Origin: Bacteroidota bacterium
GTDB lineage: Bacteria > Bacteroidota > Bacteroidia > Chitinophagales > Chitinophagaceae
Reading direction: 5' to 3'
Assembly: GCA_013289015.1 (NCBI GenBank)
Contig: JABDAV010000005.1
Location: 1 to 64,000 of the forward strand
Length of the DNA stretch: 64,000 nucleotides
A program made the position numbers and the translations under genes. Under the pieces are notes generated by a model that worked only from the letters and a program-made list of their open reading frames with translations, had not been told where the DNA came from and did no database searches. Positions 17,195-26,000 of the stretch are shown here, piece after piece; the stretch's first letter is position 1; each line of letters begins with the position of its first letter.

Positions 17195-18114
17195 TCATTT
17201 TCTTGAATGGATATCAGAATGTTATAATAACTTTGATAACGTTCAAAATAAATTTTTCTCTCTTCTACTGCTTTCTTTACTGCGCAACCCGGTTCTTCAA
17301 TATGAAGGCAATTATTAAACCTGCAATTATTTAATACAGCCCGCATTTCAGGAAAATAATGCGATAATTCAGAACGCTCCATGTCATTTATAGCAAACTC
17401 TCTTATACCTGGTGTATCAATTATTCTTCCGCCAAAAGGCAAGTCGAACATCTCTGCAAATGTTGTAGTGTGCATGCCTTTTCCGCTCCAGTTACTTACT
17501 TCTCTTGTTCTTAGTTCTAACCGGGGAAGCAGGTAATTGATCAGGGTTGATTTTCCGGTGCCGCTGTGTCCATAAAATAAAGTTATTTTATCCTGCATTA
17601 ACCGTTTTAATTCATCAAGTCCCTCAAAAGTTTTCATACTTATTTTGTTCACCTTATAGTCGGTGTCGGTATACATTCTGTGAAGTTTTTCAAAAACATC
17701 CCATTCCTTATTTTTATAGAGATCGGTTTTGTTAAATACAATAATGGATGGAATATGGTATGCTTCTGCTGCTACCAGACATCTGTCAATAAATCCCTGT
17801 GATGTTTTTGGTTCTTTTAGTGTTGCCAGTATTAACGCCTGGTCAATATTGGAGGCAATTATATGATGCTGTTTTTTGTTGCGGGGAGAACTTCTGGCGA
17901 TATAATTTTTGCGTTCATAGATTTTGTCGATAAGTGCTGTATTATTGCCGGCGTCTTCTGGTTCAATATCAACAATATCTCCTACTGCAACCGGGTTGGT
18001 TGAAGTAATATCATCAATTTTAAAAATACCTTTCATACGTGTATTATAAACAAAGCCCGTTTCAGTTTTGGCTGTATACCAGCTTCCTGTTGATCTGTAA
18101 ATTGTTGCGAGCAT
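17188..18114 (-). CDS. rsgA: Ribosome small-subunit biogenesis GTPase RsgA
   Basis: Circularly permuted GTPase that helps mature the 30S subunit. The order is an N-terminal OB fold (about residues 1-70), then G4 NKTD (about 125), then G1 GHSGTGKSTLIN (about 182-193), then G3 DTPGIREF (about 233), and a C-terminal zinc motif with Cys and His in NCRFNNCLHIEEPGC. The G4-before-G1 order is diagnostic. Length 308 residues is typical. It overlaps the end of the convergent 92-residue gene by seven bases. Confidence 0.95.
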   Translation of the reverse strand: MLATIYRSTGSWYTAKTETGFVYNTRMKGIFKIDDITSTNPVAVGDIVDIEPEDAGNNTALIDKIYERKNYIARSSPRNKKQHHIIASNIDQALILATLKEPKTSQGFIDRCLVAAEAYHIPSIIVFNKTDLYKNKEWDVFEKLHRMYTDTDYKVNKISMKTFEGLDELKRLMQDKITLFYGHSGTGKSTLINYLLPRLELRTREVSNWSGKGMHTTTFAEMFDLPFGGRIIDTPGIREFAINDMERSELSHYFPEMRAVLNNCRFNNCLHIEEPGCAVKKAVEERKIYFERYQSYYNILISIQENDY

Positions 18115-18192
18115 TTTACGAAGTTAATTGTTGAAAGCTGATAATCTCATAAGTGGAATGAGCTTTGCAGCATATCAAATACAATTTTTAAT

Positions 18193-18921
18193 ATGCATAA
18201 TTTTAAACTTAGCGGAAATAGTTTTGAGCCACGTGCAACTAAATTATATGAGAGCAGTAATGTAATAAACGTAGGAAAGACGGAGCGCATCATTTCATTG
18301 GCTGCAGGTGCTTTCTTATATTCGGCTTCTGCCAAAGGCAAACAAAACATAATTAAGAAAGCCATCCGGTATGGAGGTATTTATTTTTTATACAGAGGAG
18401 CTTCGGGCAATTGTCCTTTAACAGCGATCTTAAAAAAACAGGAATTTGAAAAACATTCACCTGCGGTAAATATCCGCACCTGCTTTATTGTGAGAGCGCC
18501 GAGAAAACTTGCGTATGATAGCTGGCGTAAACTTGAAAAGCTGCCACGCTTTTTGAAGCATATTAAAAATATACGAGTGACAGATGAATCGCATTCGCGC
18601 TGGATACTTAGAACGCCGGGCAGTATGCCTGCAATTGAATGGAATGCAGAGATCATTGACCAGGAAGAAGGCCGTGAATTAAGCTGGCGTTCTATGCCGG
18701 GTTCAAGAATTGAAACGGCGGGTAAAATAAATTTTGCTGATACCACCGGTGGTACTGAAGTAAATGTACTTATCACTTACAGGCCACCTGCAGGGTATAT
18801 TGGTTTTGCTTTGGCAAGTGTTGTAAATCCCAGCCTGAGGCAAATGGTTGAAAGAGATCTTTCAAATTTCAAAAGATATATAGAAGCCAAGGCAATAGAA
18901 TTCAGTCACGATCCTGAGTGA
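18193..18921 (+). CDS. SRPBCC (polyketide cyclase-like) protein with N-terminal DUF2892 membrane segment
   Basis: Two-part protein. The N-terminal region (about residues 20-85) resembles DUF2892/YgaP-like membrane segments, with NVGKTERIISLAAGAFLYS and IRYGGIYFLYRGASGNCPL forming short hydrophobic spans. The C-terminal part (about 95-235) is an SRPBCC lipid-binding fold of the cyclase/dehydrase group, with RKLAYDSWRKLEKLPRFL and IEWNAEIIDQEEGRELSW. Such proteins probably bind hydrophobic ligands at the membrane; no reaction is known. Length 242 residues. It converges on the BatA gene. Confidence 0.8.
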   Translation: MHNFKLSGNSFEPRATKLYESSNVINVGKTERIISLAAGAFLYSASAKGKQNIIKKAIRYGGIYFLYRGASGNCPLTAILKKQEFEKHSPAVNIRTCFIVRAPRKLAYDSWRKLEKLPRFLKHIKNIRVTDESHSRWILRTPGSMPAIEWNAEIIDQEEGRELSWRSMPGSRIETAGKINFADTTGGTEVNVLITYRPPAGYIGFALASVVNPSLRQMVERDLSNFKRYIEAKAIEFSHDPE

Positions 18922-18942
18922 TGTATGATTTTTGAAAGTTTA

Positions 18943-19956
18943 CTACGGAAACTTTTTAAACACGGTATAGCGAAGCAATACTTCAAGTATTAAATAGATA
19001 AGTGCCGCAATAACCAGAGGCTGAAATTTGTCTGTGTAGCGGTCATAACTTGTTACCTGTATCCTCGATTTTTCCATCTGGTTGATGCTGTCATAAATTT
19101 TTTGCAGGGCTGTATTATCTGTTGCATGAAAGTACTGCCCACCGGTTTCATCAGCGAGCTTCTTTAATAAAGGTTCGTTAAAGTCCAAAGTCTTATGTTG
19201 TACAACAGGGCCTATCGGCGATTGGACTACCTCGTCTACTTCTTTTTCTGAACCCACGCCAATTGTATATATTTTTATCCCGTAATATTTTGCCATTTGC
19301 AAAGCTACGTCGGGTGGAATAGTGCCTCCGAAATCAACGCCATCTGTAAGAAGAATAATTATTTTGGATTTTGTTTTACTGTTGCGCAACCTGTCAACGC
19401 TAGTGGCAATACCACTGCCAATAGCAGTTCCTTCGTCCTGCAAATAACCGCTCTCAATAGTTTTGATCTGGTTTAAAACAGCATTGTGATCTGTTGTTAA
19501 CGGACAAAGCGTATAGCTCAGGTTGCTGAAAATAACAATACCTATTTCATCGCCGGGCCTGTTGCTTACAAAAGCAGCAGCAACTTGTTTGGATGCTTCC
19601 AGACGATCCGGCATAAAATCTTTTTCGGTCATGCTGCCGCTTATATCAAAGCACAACATTATATCAATGCCTTCGCCTTGTGTTTTTGTTTCCGTAAATT
19701 TCTCACGGGGACCCGCCAAAGCAATTACAAGACAGATAACCGCAAAACATCTTAAAACAAAAGGCAAATGGCGCAATGAAGTACTTAAACCGCGCGAGCT
19801 TTTTACAAAATGTGTTGTTGTAACAAGCATAGATGCCTGTTGTTTTTTATATCTCCTTGCATATTCATAAATGAGCACAGGCAGTAGTAACAACGCACCT
19901 AATACCCAGCTATGCGCATATTCAATATTTTGATACCATTCTGTTAGCATTCGCAT
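18943..19956 (-). CDS. BatA-like von Willebrand factor A membrane protein
   Basis: Bacteroides aerotolerance-type protein. Two N-terminal hydrophobic segments (about residues 15-30 and 65-85) precede a vWA domain with an intact MIDAS: FDISGSM near 98-104 and later the LLTDGVDFG segment. A C-terminal membrane helix (LVIAALIYLILEVLLRY) ends the protein. The length (337 residues) is normal for BatA. It is last in the MoxR-DUF58-BatD-like-BatA operon and overlaps the preceding gene by 35 bases. No batB, batC or batE follows; the next gene faces it. Confidence 0.87.
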   Translation of the reverse strand: MRMLTEWYQNIEYAHSWVLGALLLLPVLIYEYARRYKKQQASMLVTTTHFVKSSRGLSTSLRHLPFVLRCFAVICLVIALAGPREKFTETKTQGEGIDIMLCFDISGSMTEKDFMPDRLEASKQVAAAFVSNRPGDEIGIVIFSNLSYTLCPLTTDHNAVLNQIKTIESGYLQDEGTAIGSGIATSVDRLRNSKTKSKIIILLTDGVDFGGTIPPDVALQMAKYYGIKIYTIGVGSEKEVDEVVQSPIGPVVQHKTLDFNEPLLKKLADETGGQYFHATDNTALQKIYDSINQMEKSRIQVTSYDRYTDKFQPLVIAALIYLILEVLLRYTVFKKFP

Positions 19957-20923
19957 TGTTTCTTGAAAGATTTACATGATCGTCAATCTCACGCAGGCTG
20001 TTTATTATCTCTGATAAGGTATTCCTGCTTTCTTCATTTGATGGAATATACTTCGCAAATTTTACGGCAGCATTCAGTTCAAACACCTGTTGAAATTTTC
20101 TGCGCAATGTAACATCGCGTAAATAAACATTTAAACGAGAGAATATCTCCGCTATGGTTAAATGCATTGCTTTTATATGGGTTACTTCTTCAAAATATTC
20201 CCTTGTAATAATATCTGCCGTGGAATGAAAATTTCTTATTTGTTGTGCCGCCGATAACGGTTCTTTTTCCAGCGCATATAATTTTTCAAGTGTGCGTTCT
20301 AAAGCGGTTCCTTTCAAAACCACTTTGGGCACTTTGGTTTTTTTCTTTTTTGTTTTTTTAATGATGATGAAAACAATAATTACCAGCAGTAAAATCACTG
20401 CACCGATTAGGAAAGGCGTCCAGTCAAATCTGGTTTGCACATCTATGATGTCTTTTATCGGGTGATAATTTTGCAAAGAAGAAACGTCAACAGGCAACAC
20501 AGTTAAATACAAACGCGTTGTGGTAACTGTTACTTTTTTTCCTGATGATCTGCTTTGCAGTATAAATTCAAAAGGACCGAGCTGCCAGTAACCCGAGTCG
20601 AATGAAGTAAGTGTAAATTTTTGCTGATAAGTATAGGAATTATCTACATTAATTGTATCAATGGCTGTTTTATTAATAATCTCTGCATGATTGAGTGTAT
20701 CGTTTAACTGAGGCCAGCCTGCAACAAAATAATCAGCAGCATTCACATTGCTCAATGTAAACTGCATTGATACCTGTTCGCCCAACAAAATTTTATCGCG
20801 ATCTAAAGAAGCCGAAACAGTCTGAGCGGAAGAAGTAAGTAATAAGAAGTAAAAAGTAAAAAGTAAAAAAAGTTTTACTCCGTAAATTTTGAATTTTGAA
20901 TTTTGAGTTTTGAATTTCCTCAT
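19922..20923 (-). CDS. BatD-like/DUF4381-like membrane protein of the MoxR operon
   Basis: Protein with an N-terminal signal segment, a periplasmic beta-sandwich-like region (about residues 35-165, BatD-like strands such as LGEQVSMQFTLS), one transmembrane helix (about 173-193, FLIGAVILLLVIIVFIII) and a cytosolic tail of about 130 residues starting with a Lys-rich run. The start at 20923 is fixed by an ATGA overlap with the upstream gene. The first 33 residues are oddly repetitive (FKTQNSKFKI, then LLFTFYFLLLT) and are read from simple intergenic-type repeats. It probably helps the vWA protein assemble in the membrane; this is inferred from operon position. Confidence 0.75.
   Translation of the reverse strand: MRKFKTQNSKFKIYGVKLFLLFTFYFLLLTSSAQTVSASLDRDKILLGEQVSMQFTLSNVNAADYFVAGWPQLNDTLNHAEIINKTAIDTINVDNSYTYQQKFTLTSFDSGYWQLGPFEFILQSRSSGKKVTVTTTRLYLTVLPVDVSSLQNYHPIKDIIDVQTRFDWTPFLIGAVILLLVIIVFIIIKKTKKKKTKVPKVVLKGTALERTLEKLYALEKEPLSAAQQIRNFHSTADIITREYFEEVTHIKAMHLTIAEIFSRLNVYLRDVTLRRKFQQVFELNAAVKFAKYIPSNEESRNTLSEIINSLREIDDHVNLSRNNANANRMVSKY
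20828..20919. repeat. Simple repeats that encode the BatD-like signal peptide
   Basis: On the plus strand there are several units of AAGTA(A)AA at 20834-20870 and several units of TTTTGAATTTTGA at 20884-20915. Such runs are common between genes in Bacteroidota. Here they fall inside a coding frame and supply the hydrophobic core of the signal segment. Confidence 0.65.
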
Positions 20924-21786
20924 GCTCTCTTCATAAAAAATTGCTGCAAAGCTTTTACATAATCATCGCCGGTTGCAAGCTGAATAAGATCAGCGCCTGC
21001 AAGCCTGAAATTCAATTGCGCATCTTCACGTATTTTCTTAAACTGCCGTTTATATTCATACCGGTTAAAATCATTTCTTGTATTGAGTAAAATTGTTTCG
21101 CCGGTTTCCGCATCCTGTATTTGTATCAATCCTGATCTGGGCAGTTCTATATCGCGCCTGTCATGCACCTGTATACCTGTAATATCATGTCTTTTAGCGG
21201 CAACCTTTAATGTGTGCTCATAGCCGGCATCAGCAAAATCACTCAGGATGAAAACAATGCTTTTATGTTTTGTTACATTGTTCAGGTAACCAAGCGCTTT
21301 TGTGATATCGGTATGTGCAGAGCGTGGCTGATGCGTTATCATTTCACGCATCATATACAACACATGTTCTTTGCCCTTTTTTGCAGGAATATATTTTTCC
21401 ACTTTATCGCTAAAAAAAATCAACCCGGCTTTATCATTATTTGTAACAGCTGAAAATGCAAGCACTGCCGCCATTTCCGTGATCAATTCTTTTTTATTTT
21501 GTTTAAACGTACCGAATAAACTGCTGGCGCTTACATCAATCAGCAAATACACGCTTAACTCTCTTTCTTCTTCAAATACTTTACTGTAAGTGTTGCTCAT
21601 TCTTGCAGAAACATTCCAGTCGATAAAACGTATGTCATCACCGGGCTGATATTCTCTTACTTCTTTAAATGCCATTCCCTGGCCGCGGAATGCAGTATGA
21701 TATTCACCTGTAAAAAGATGATTGGTCAAACGCCTGCTTTTTATTTCAAGCGCTCTTACTTTTTTTAACAGTTCAGTTATTTCCAT
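20920..21786 (-). CDS. DUF58 domain protein of the MoxR operon
   Basis: Cytosolic 288-residue protein with a DUF58/vWA-like fold. Signature segments: GEYHTAFRGQGMAFKEVREY (about residues 27-46), GDDIRFIDWNVSAR, and LLIDVSASS (about 86-94), a MIDAS-like DxSxS. DUF58 proteins sit with MoxR ATPases in nearly all bacteria and are thought to be chaperone partners. The gene begins 74 bases after the MoxR gene stop, and its stop overlaps the next start (ATGA), so translation is probably coupled. Confidence 0.9.
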   Translation of the reverse strand: MEITELLKKVRALEIKSRRLTNHLFTGEYHTAFRGQGMAFKEVREYQPGDDIRFIDWNVSARMSNTYSKVFEEERELSVYLLIDVSASSLFGTFKQNKKELITEMAAVLAFSAVTNNDKAGLIFFSDKVEKYIPAKKGKEHVLYMMREMITHQPRSAHTDITKALGYLNNVTKHKSIVFILSDFADAGYEHTLKVAAKRHDITGIQVHDRRDIELPRSGLIQIQDAETGETILLNTRNDFNRYEYKRQFKKIREDAQLNFRLAGADLIQLATGDDYVKALQQFFMKRA

Positions 21787-21811
21787 TATGCAAGTTTATT
21801 GTTCATAGATC

Positions 21812-21847
21812 ATAGTTCATGGTACTTAGCAATCACCTATGAACTAT
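21812..21847. repeat. Inverted repeat between the MoxR and DUF58 genes
   Basis: ATAGTTCAT at 21812-21820 pairs with ATGAACTAT at 21839-21847 around an 18-base loop. It lies inside the operon, so it could be an mRNA-stabilising or processing hairpin or simply a dispersed repeat (CATAG/TTCAT units are also repeated at 21801-21815). No T-run follows on the coding strand. Confidence 0.5.
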
Positions 21848-21859
21848 AACCCATAAACT

Positions 21860-22858
21860 CTACGGTACATTAACTGTTCTTAAAATTTCTGATACGATTG
21901 TTTCTGCTGTAATGTTTTCTGCTTCTGCTTCGTAAGTAAGGCCAATGCGGTGACGCATTACATCTTTACAAATTGTTTTTATATCGTCCGGAATTACAAA
22001 GCCACGCTTTTGCATAAACGCATGTGCTTTTGCTGCCAACGCAAGATTTATACTTGCTCTTGGCGATGCACCATAGCTAATCGTACTTTTTAATTTTGAT
22101 AAGCCATATTGTTCCGGAAATCTTGTTGCAAAAACTATATCAACAATGTATTTTTCTATTTTTTCATCAGTGTAGATTTGCCTTGTAAGACGTTTGCCTG
22201 TATTAATTTCATCGAGATTTATTACAGGGTAAATTACTGTTGGTGGAATATCCCGCACCTGGCTTCTTATGATTAACTGCTCTTCATTTTTATCAGGATA
22301 ATTTACAATCACCTTCATCATAAAACGGTCAACCTGCGCTTCAGGCAAAGGATAAGTGCCTTCCTGTTCCAATGGATTTTGTGTTGCCAGCACAAGAAAA
22401 GGTTCCTCTAATAAATAAGTCTGATCACCAATGGTTACCTGTTTTTCCTGCATCGCCTCCAGCAAAGCGCTTTGCACTTTTGCCGGCGCGCGGTTTATTT
22501 CATCAGCTAAAATAAAATTGGCAAAGATCGGGCCTTTGCGAACAAAGAATTCGTTGCGTTGCTGGTTATAGATCATTGTGCCGGTTACGTCTGCAGGCAA
22601 AAGATCGGGCGTGAACTGTATGCGGCTGAACTTTGCATTTACTGCCTGCGCCAGTGATTTTATGGCCAACGTTTTTGCAAGACCCGGAACGCCTTCCAGC
22701 AGAATATGCCCGTTACTTAGTAATGCAATAATAAGCCGGTCTATCATTTCATATTGACCAATAATAACTTTACCCAAAGCATCGCGCAATGTTTCTGTAA
22801 AAGTTGCTGCGTGTTGTATTTTTTCATTTAATATTCTTATGTCTTCTCCTGTTTGCAT
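21860..22858 (-). CDS. MoxR-family AAA+ ATPase
   Basis: AAA+ chaperone-like ATPase. Starting at 22858 (MQTGEDIRIL), the Walker A motif EGVPGLAKT lies at about residues 55-63, Walker B ILADEINRAP at about 122-131, and sensor-like ATQNPLEQEGTYPLPEAQ near 163-180. The length (332 residues) matches MoxR proteins; the longer frame from 22960 adds 34 residues with no family match. First gene of the MoxR-DUF58-BatD-like-BatA operon, which is linked to envelope stress and aerotolerance in Bacteroides. Confidence 0.93.
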   Translation of the reverse strand: MQTGEDIRILNEKIQHAATFTETLRDALGKVIIGQYEMIDRLIIALLSNGHILLEGVPGLAKTLAIKSLAQAVNAKFSRIQFTPDLLPADVTGTMIYNQQRNEFFVRKGPIFANFILADEINRAPAKVQSALLEAMQEKQVTIGDQTYLLEEPFLVLATQNPLEQEGTYPLPEAQVDRFMMKVIVNYPDKNEEQLIIRSQVRDIPPTVIYPVINLDEINTGKRLTRQIYTDEKIEKYIVDIVFATRFPEQYGLSKLKSTISYGASPRASINLALAAKAHAFMQKRGFVIPDDIKTICKDVMRHRIGLTYEAEAENITAETIVSEILRTVNVP

Positions 22859-23081
22859 AACTGAATTTACGATTGAACAATTTGCTGAATGTACAAAGTA
22901 AAACGGGGATGCATGATGCAAAAAATTCTCATGCAGTTTTGCGAAAACATTAACCAACAATTATGCCGTAAGAAATGCCTGTAACAATTGCCAAAAGCAT
23001 TCAAACTATTTGATCAAACTTGCAATTACAATATAATGAGCGTTTAATTTATTGTTGCCGGATTGTTTTTAAACGGATACC

Positions 23082-23089
23082 TATCTTCG
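23082..23089 (+). promoter_or_regulatory. -7-like box (TATCTTCG) directly upstream of ubiE
   Basis: A one-mismatch match to TAnnTTTG ends four bases before the ubiE ATG. If used, the transcript would start at or next to the start codon, giving a leaderless mRNA. Confidence 0.4.
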
Positions 23090-23093
23090 CGGC

Positions 23094-23837
23094 ATGGCTA
23101 TATATGCACATGATAAAATTGTGCCCGATAAGAAAAGTAATACTGCCAAAAAAATACAGGTGGCTGAAATGTTTGATTCCATTGCAAACCGTTATGATTT
23201 TTTGAATCATTTTTTAAGCGCAGGTATTGATAAAGGCTGGAGAAAAAAAGGCATTAAAGAGCTTCAAGGCATCCATCCTAAAACTATACTCGATGTGGCT
23301 ACCGGAACAGGCGATCTTGCTATTACAGCCAATACAATTTTACATCCTGATAAAATAACCGGAATTGATATTTCGGAAGGCATGCTTGAGCTGGGAAGAA
23401 AAAAAATAAAAGCCCTGAACATAGATGATAAAATTGAACTAATACAGGGCGACAGTGAGACAATAAATTATAAGAACTCTTCGTTTGATGCAATAACTGT
23501 TGCATTTGGCGTGAGAAATTTTGAGAACCTTGAAAAAGGATTGAGTGAAATGTTCAGGGTGCTTAAGCCCGGCGGAAAAGTTTCAATTATTGAATGCACA
23601 ATACCAAAGAATTTTTTGTTGAAAGGGCTATATAATTTTTACATGTTCACTGTGGTGCCTGTTTTTGGAAAATTGTTTGCCAGTAACGGTAAAGCTTACA
23701 AATACCTGAATAGTTCTGTGCAGGCTTTTCCCAACAGGCAGAGTTTTCTGAATATCATGCATAAAGCCGGGTTTAAAAACGTTTATTACAAATCGCTTAG
23801 TTTGGGAATATGCTGTATCTACTGCGGAAGCAAATAA
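23094..23837 (+). CDS. ubiE: Demethylmenaquinone methyltransferase
   Basis: SAM-dependent methyltransferase of the UbiE/MenG family, which performs the last step of menaquinone synthesis. Family motifs are present: VAEMFDSIANRYDFLNHFLS (about residues 23-42), DVATGTGDLA (about 65-74, SAM binding), AITVAFGVRNFENLEKGL (about 135) and LKPGGKVSIIE. C-terminal SFLNIMHKAGFKNVYYKSL fits. Length 247 residues is standard. Since Bacteroidota make menaquinone, MenG is the likely role. Its last 28 bases overlap porT. Confidence 0.95.
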   Translation: MAIYAHDKIVPDKKSNTAKKIQVAEMFDSIANRYDFLNHFLSAGIDKGWRKKGIKELQGIHPKTILDVATGTGDLAITANTILHPDKITGIDISEGMLELGRKKIKALNIDDKIELIQGDSETINYKNSSFDAITVAFGVRNFENLEKGLSEMFRVLKPGGKVSIIECTIPKNFLLKGLYNFYMFTVVPVFGKLFASNGKAYKYLNSSVQAFPNRQSFLNIMHKAGFKNVYYKSLSLGICCIYCGSK

Positions 23838-24526
23838 TTATTTTTTGTTTAATGTTGATGGCATTGTCTTCTAATGCACAGAAAGATTTTAATCGTGCCG
23901 ATCATGATGACCTGCCTTATTATTTCGGACTGACGTTTGGATATTCCAGCATGAATTTGCATACAGAAAAAGATCCACGCTTTCTTCAGTATGACAGTGT
24001 GCTTTCTGTTGAGCCCGGCGCAAGCGGGGGCCTTTCTGCAGGGTTAATGGGTACTTTAAAATTAAGTGACCGCTTTGAATTAAGAGTGGCGCCTCAACTG
24101 ATTATTGGCGGTGCAAAAACTTTTACTTATACGCTTAAATATCCTAATTCGCTTGAACAAGCGGTTGAGAAAAAAACACTTCCCTCCACTATATTTTCAT
24201 TCCCTTTGCAACTTAAATTCAATTCAGACCGCATTGATAATTTTCGTGTGTACATGATGACGGGTTTAACGTATGATGTAGACCTGGCAAGTAATTCAAA
24301 CGAACGCAATGCTGAAGATCTTATCAAGCTGAATAAAACCGATTATGGTATTGAAGCCGGTGTTGGCTTTAATTTCTTTCTGAAGTTTGTAACGCTTTCA
24401 CCTGAGATAAAAGTACATAATGGTCTCACGAACATTCATGACAGGGATCCAAATCTTAAATTCTCAAACGTTTTGGGTGATCTTAAATCGCGCATGATCA
24501 TGTTCTCCATTAACATCGAACCTTAA
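23810..24526 (+). CDS. porT: PorT-family outer-membrane protein of the type IX secretion system
   Basis: Outer-membrane beta-barrel protein required for T9SS secretion and gliding in Bacteroidota. Signal peptide ends near LSSNAQ (about residue 23). The barrel strands alternate hydrophobic residues, with GLTFGYSSMNLH (about 39-50), a central strand region RVAPQLIIGG and a C-terminal strand ending FSINIEP. The ubiE-porT order, with overlapping ends, is a conserved arrangement in the phylum. Length 238 residues. A T9SS cargo protein is encoded in this window at 55297-58362, which supports a working system. Confidence 0.87.
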   Translation: MLYLLRKQIIIFCLMLMALSSNAQKDFNRADHDDLPYYFGLTFGYSSMNLHTEKDPRFLQYDSVLSVEPGASGGLSAGLMGTLKLSDRFELRVAPQLIIGGAKTFTYTLKYPNSLEQAVEKKTLPSTIFSFPLQLKFNSDRIDNFRVYMMTGLTYDVDLASNSNERNAEDLIKLNKTDYGIEAGVGFNFFLKFVTLSPEIKVHNGLTNIHDRDPNLKFSNVLGDLKSRMIMFSINIEP

Positions 24527-25656
24527 CGTTGGTGCCTTGAGTTTTCAGCAGCGGTATCTGTTGGCTTCTTTTTAATTCGTTTGATGCCAAGAAATGGTTG
24601 CATGTAAGCGGGAACAATTTGCCGTTTTTTTACCTGTTTTGTCAATACTGGTTTTTGAAATTCTACATAATATATTTTCAGTAAAATGAAAAAGTAGGAG
24701 ATGAGCAACGGACCAAAGATCAATCCCAGGAAACCAAAATACTGCAGTCCTAAAATAACGCCAAGCACTGTAATAATGGGATGAACATCAGCCATTTTTT
24801 TTGCCAGTATAAACCGCACAACATTATCAGCAGTACCCATAATCAAGGCACCATACAATATCATAAAAACACCTTGCCATGTATGCGCGGTAATTAACAT
24901 ATACAACGCTACCGGAACCCATACCAGCCCGGTTCCTACAACAGGTATAAAAGAAGTAAACCCGGTTATTACTCCCCAAAACCCTGCTTCTTTCAAGCCA
25001 ATTATCCAGTAACAAAGAAACCCTGCCAGGCCTTGTATTACTGCTATTGACGGAATGCCTACAGCATTGCTGAAAGTTTGACGAACCAGTTCATCTCCAA
25101 AAATTTTTATTTTATCTTTTTTGAAAGGAAGATACAATACTATCGCAGCCTCCATGCGATTCATATTTGTCATCATAAAATAAAGAAAGAAATACATCAT
25201 TATTACAGTAGAAACAAAACCGAGGCTTTTATTCAGCACAATAGATAACACATCTGTGGCTTTAGACTTAATGGAATTGATCGTATCATTCGAAATAAGA
25301 TCAACATGGAATTTTTGTTGCAGCATTTCATCTGCCTGTTTTGCTGAATTGGAAATTACGTCAGGGTTGGCCAAGACGGCACTAATCTTGTTATACAACA
25401 AACTGATAAGACCGGCTACAGGAAGAAGAATAAGGAAGAAAGAAATAATAATAACTAATATAGCAGTCATATTTTTACTCCAGCCTTTTTTTTGTACTAA
25501 CCATCCTGCAAAGGGTTTACTCAAAATGTAAAAGGTTAGTGCTCCCAAAAAAGCAGGAAAAAATTGTTGAAGACTGGCAAAAAGAAAAAAAGCAAAAATT
25601 ATTATGATAGCAAGAAAAATATAGCGGTTGATTTCTTTAACGGGATTTTTTTCCAT
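24523..25656 (-). CDS. AI-2E family transporter, second copy
   Basis: Polytopic membrane protein of the AI-2E exporter superfamily. Two hydrophobic hairpins fill about residues 12-90, an amphipathic loop follows (about 90-145), and several spans run from about 150 to 330, including the family segment GLQYFGFLGLIFGPLLISYF. A basic tail (about 40 residues, KRIKKKPTD) follows the last helix. Length 377 residues. The stop overlaps that of porT by four bases. Its paralogue at 11078-12109 is shorter and not closely similar at the termini. Confidence 0.87.
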   Translation of the reverse strand: MEKNPVKEINRYIFLAIIIIFAFFLFASLQQFFPAFLGALTFYILSKPFAGWLVQKKGWSKNMTAILVIIISFFLILLPVAGLISLLYNKISAVLANPDVISNSAKQADEMLQQKFHVDLISNDTINSIKSKATDVLSIVLNKSLGFVSTVIMMYFFLYFMMTNMNRMEAAIVLYLPFKKDKIKIFGDELVRQTFSNAVGIPSIAVIQGLAGFLCYWIIGLKEAGFWGVITGFTSFIPVVGTGLVWVPVALYMLITAHTWQGVFMILYGALIMGTADNVVRFILAKKMADVHPIITVLGVILGLQYFGFLGLIFGPLLISYFFILLKIYYVEFQKPVLTKQVKKRQIVPAYMQPFLGIKRIKKKPTDTAAENSRHQR

Positions 25657-25718
25657 TGTTCTAAGTTAGTTAATGATAATTTTATTAATCAAATATTCAT
25701 CCAATTAAATCTACAGTT

Positions 25719-25967
25719 ATGACATCGGGACAAAAATTTTTAGGTGGCATCTTGCTTGGCGTAGCGGCAGGTGTTGCAATTGCTTTATTTGTTAACAGCG
25801 ATAAAGGCCAAGAAATGATCTCTGATATATCTGACGCAGCAGACGATGCGGCAGATAATATCAAAAGCAAATATTCAGATCTTGGAAAACAATTAAAAGA
25901 TCTGCTCAAGAAAGGTAAAAGAGTTCTTGATGATGTTGAAGATAAGGTAAGTGAATACGCGGGATAA
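25719..25967 (+). CDS. YtxH-domain small membrane protein
   Basis: 82-residue protein with the YtxH pattern: one N-terminal transmembrane helix rich in Gly and Ala (FLGGILLGVAAGVAIALF, about residues 7-24), the turn NSDKGQEM, then an amphipathic coiled-coil-like tail (KSKYSDLGKQLKDLLKKGK). YtxH proteins are often induced by general stress. It heads a three-gene run with a holin-like protein and a further hypothetical protein. Confidence 0.85.
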   Translation: MTSGQKFLGGILLGVAAGVAIALFVNSDKGQEMISDISDAADDAADNIKSKYSDLGKQLKDLLKKGKRVLDDVEDKVSEYAG

Positions 25968-26000
25968 ACAAAAGCGCATTACATCAATAAAAATTAAATA

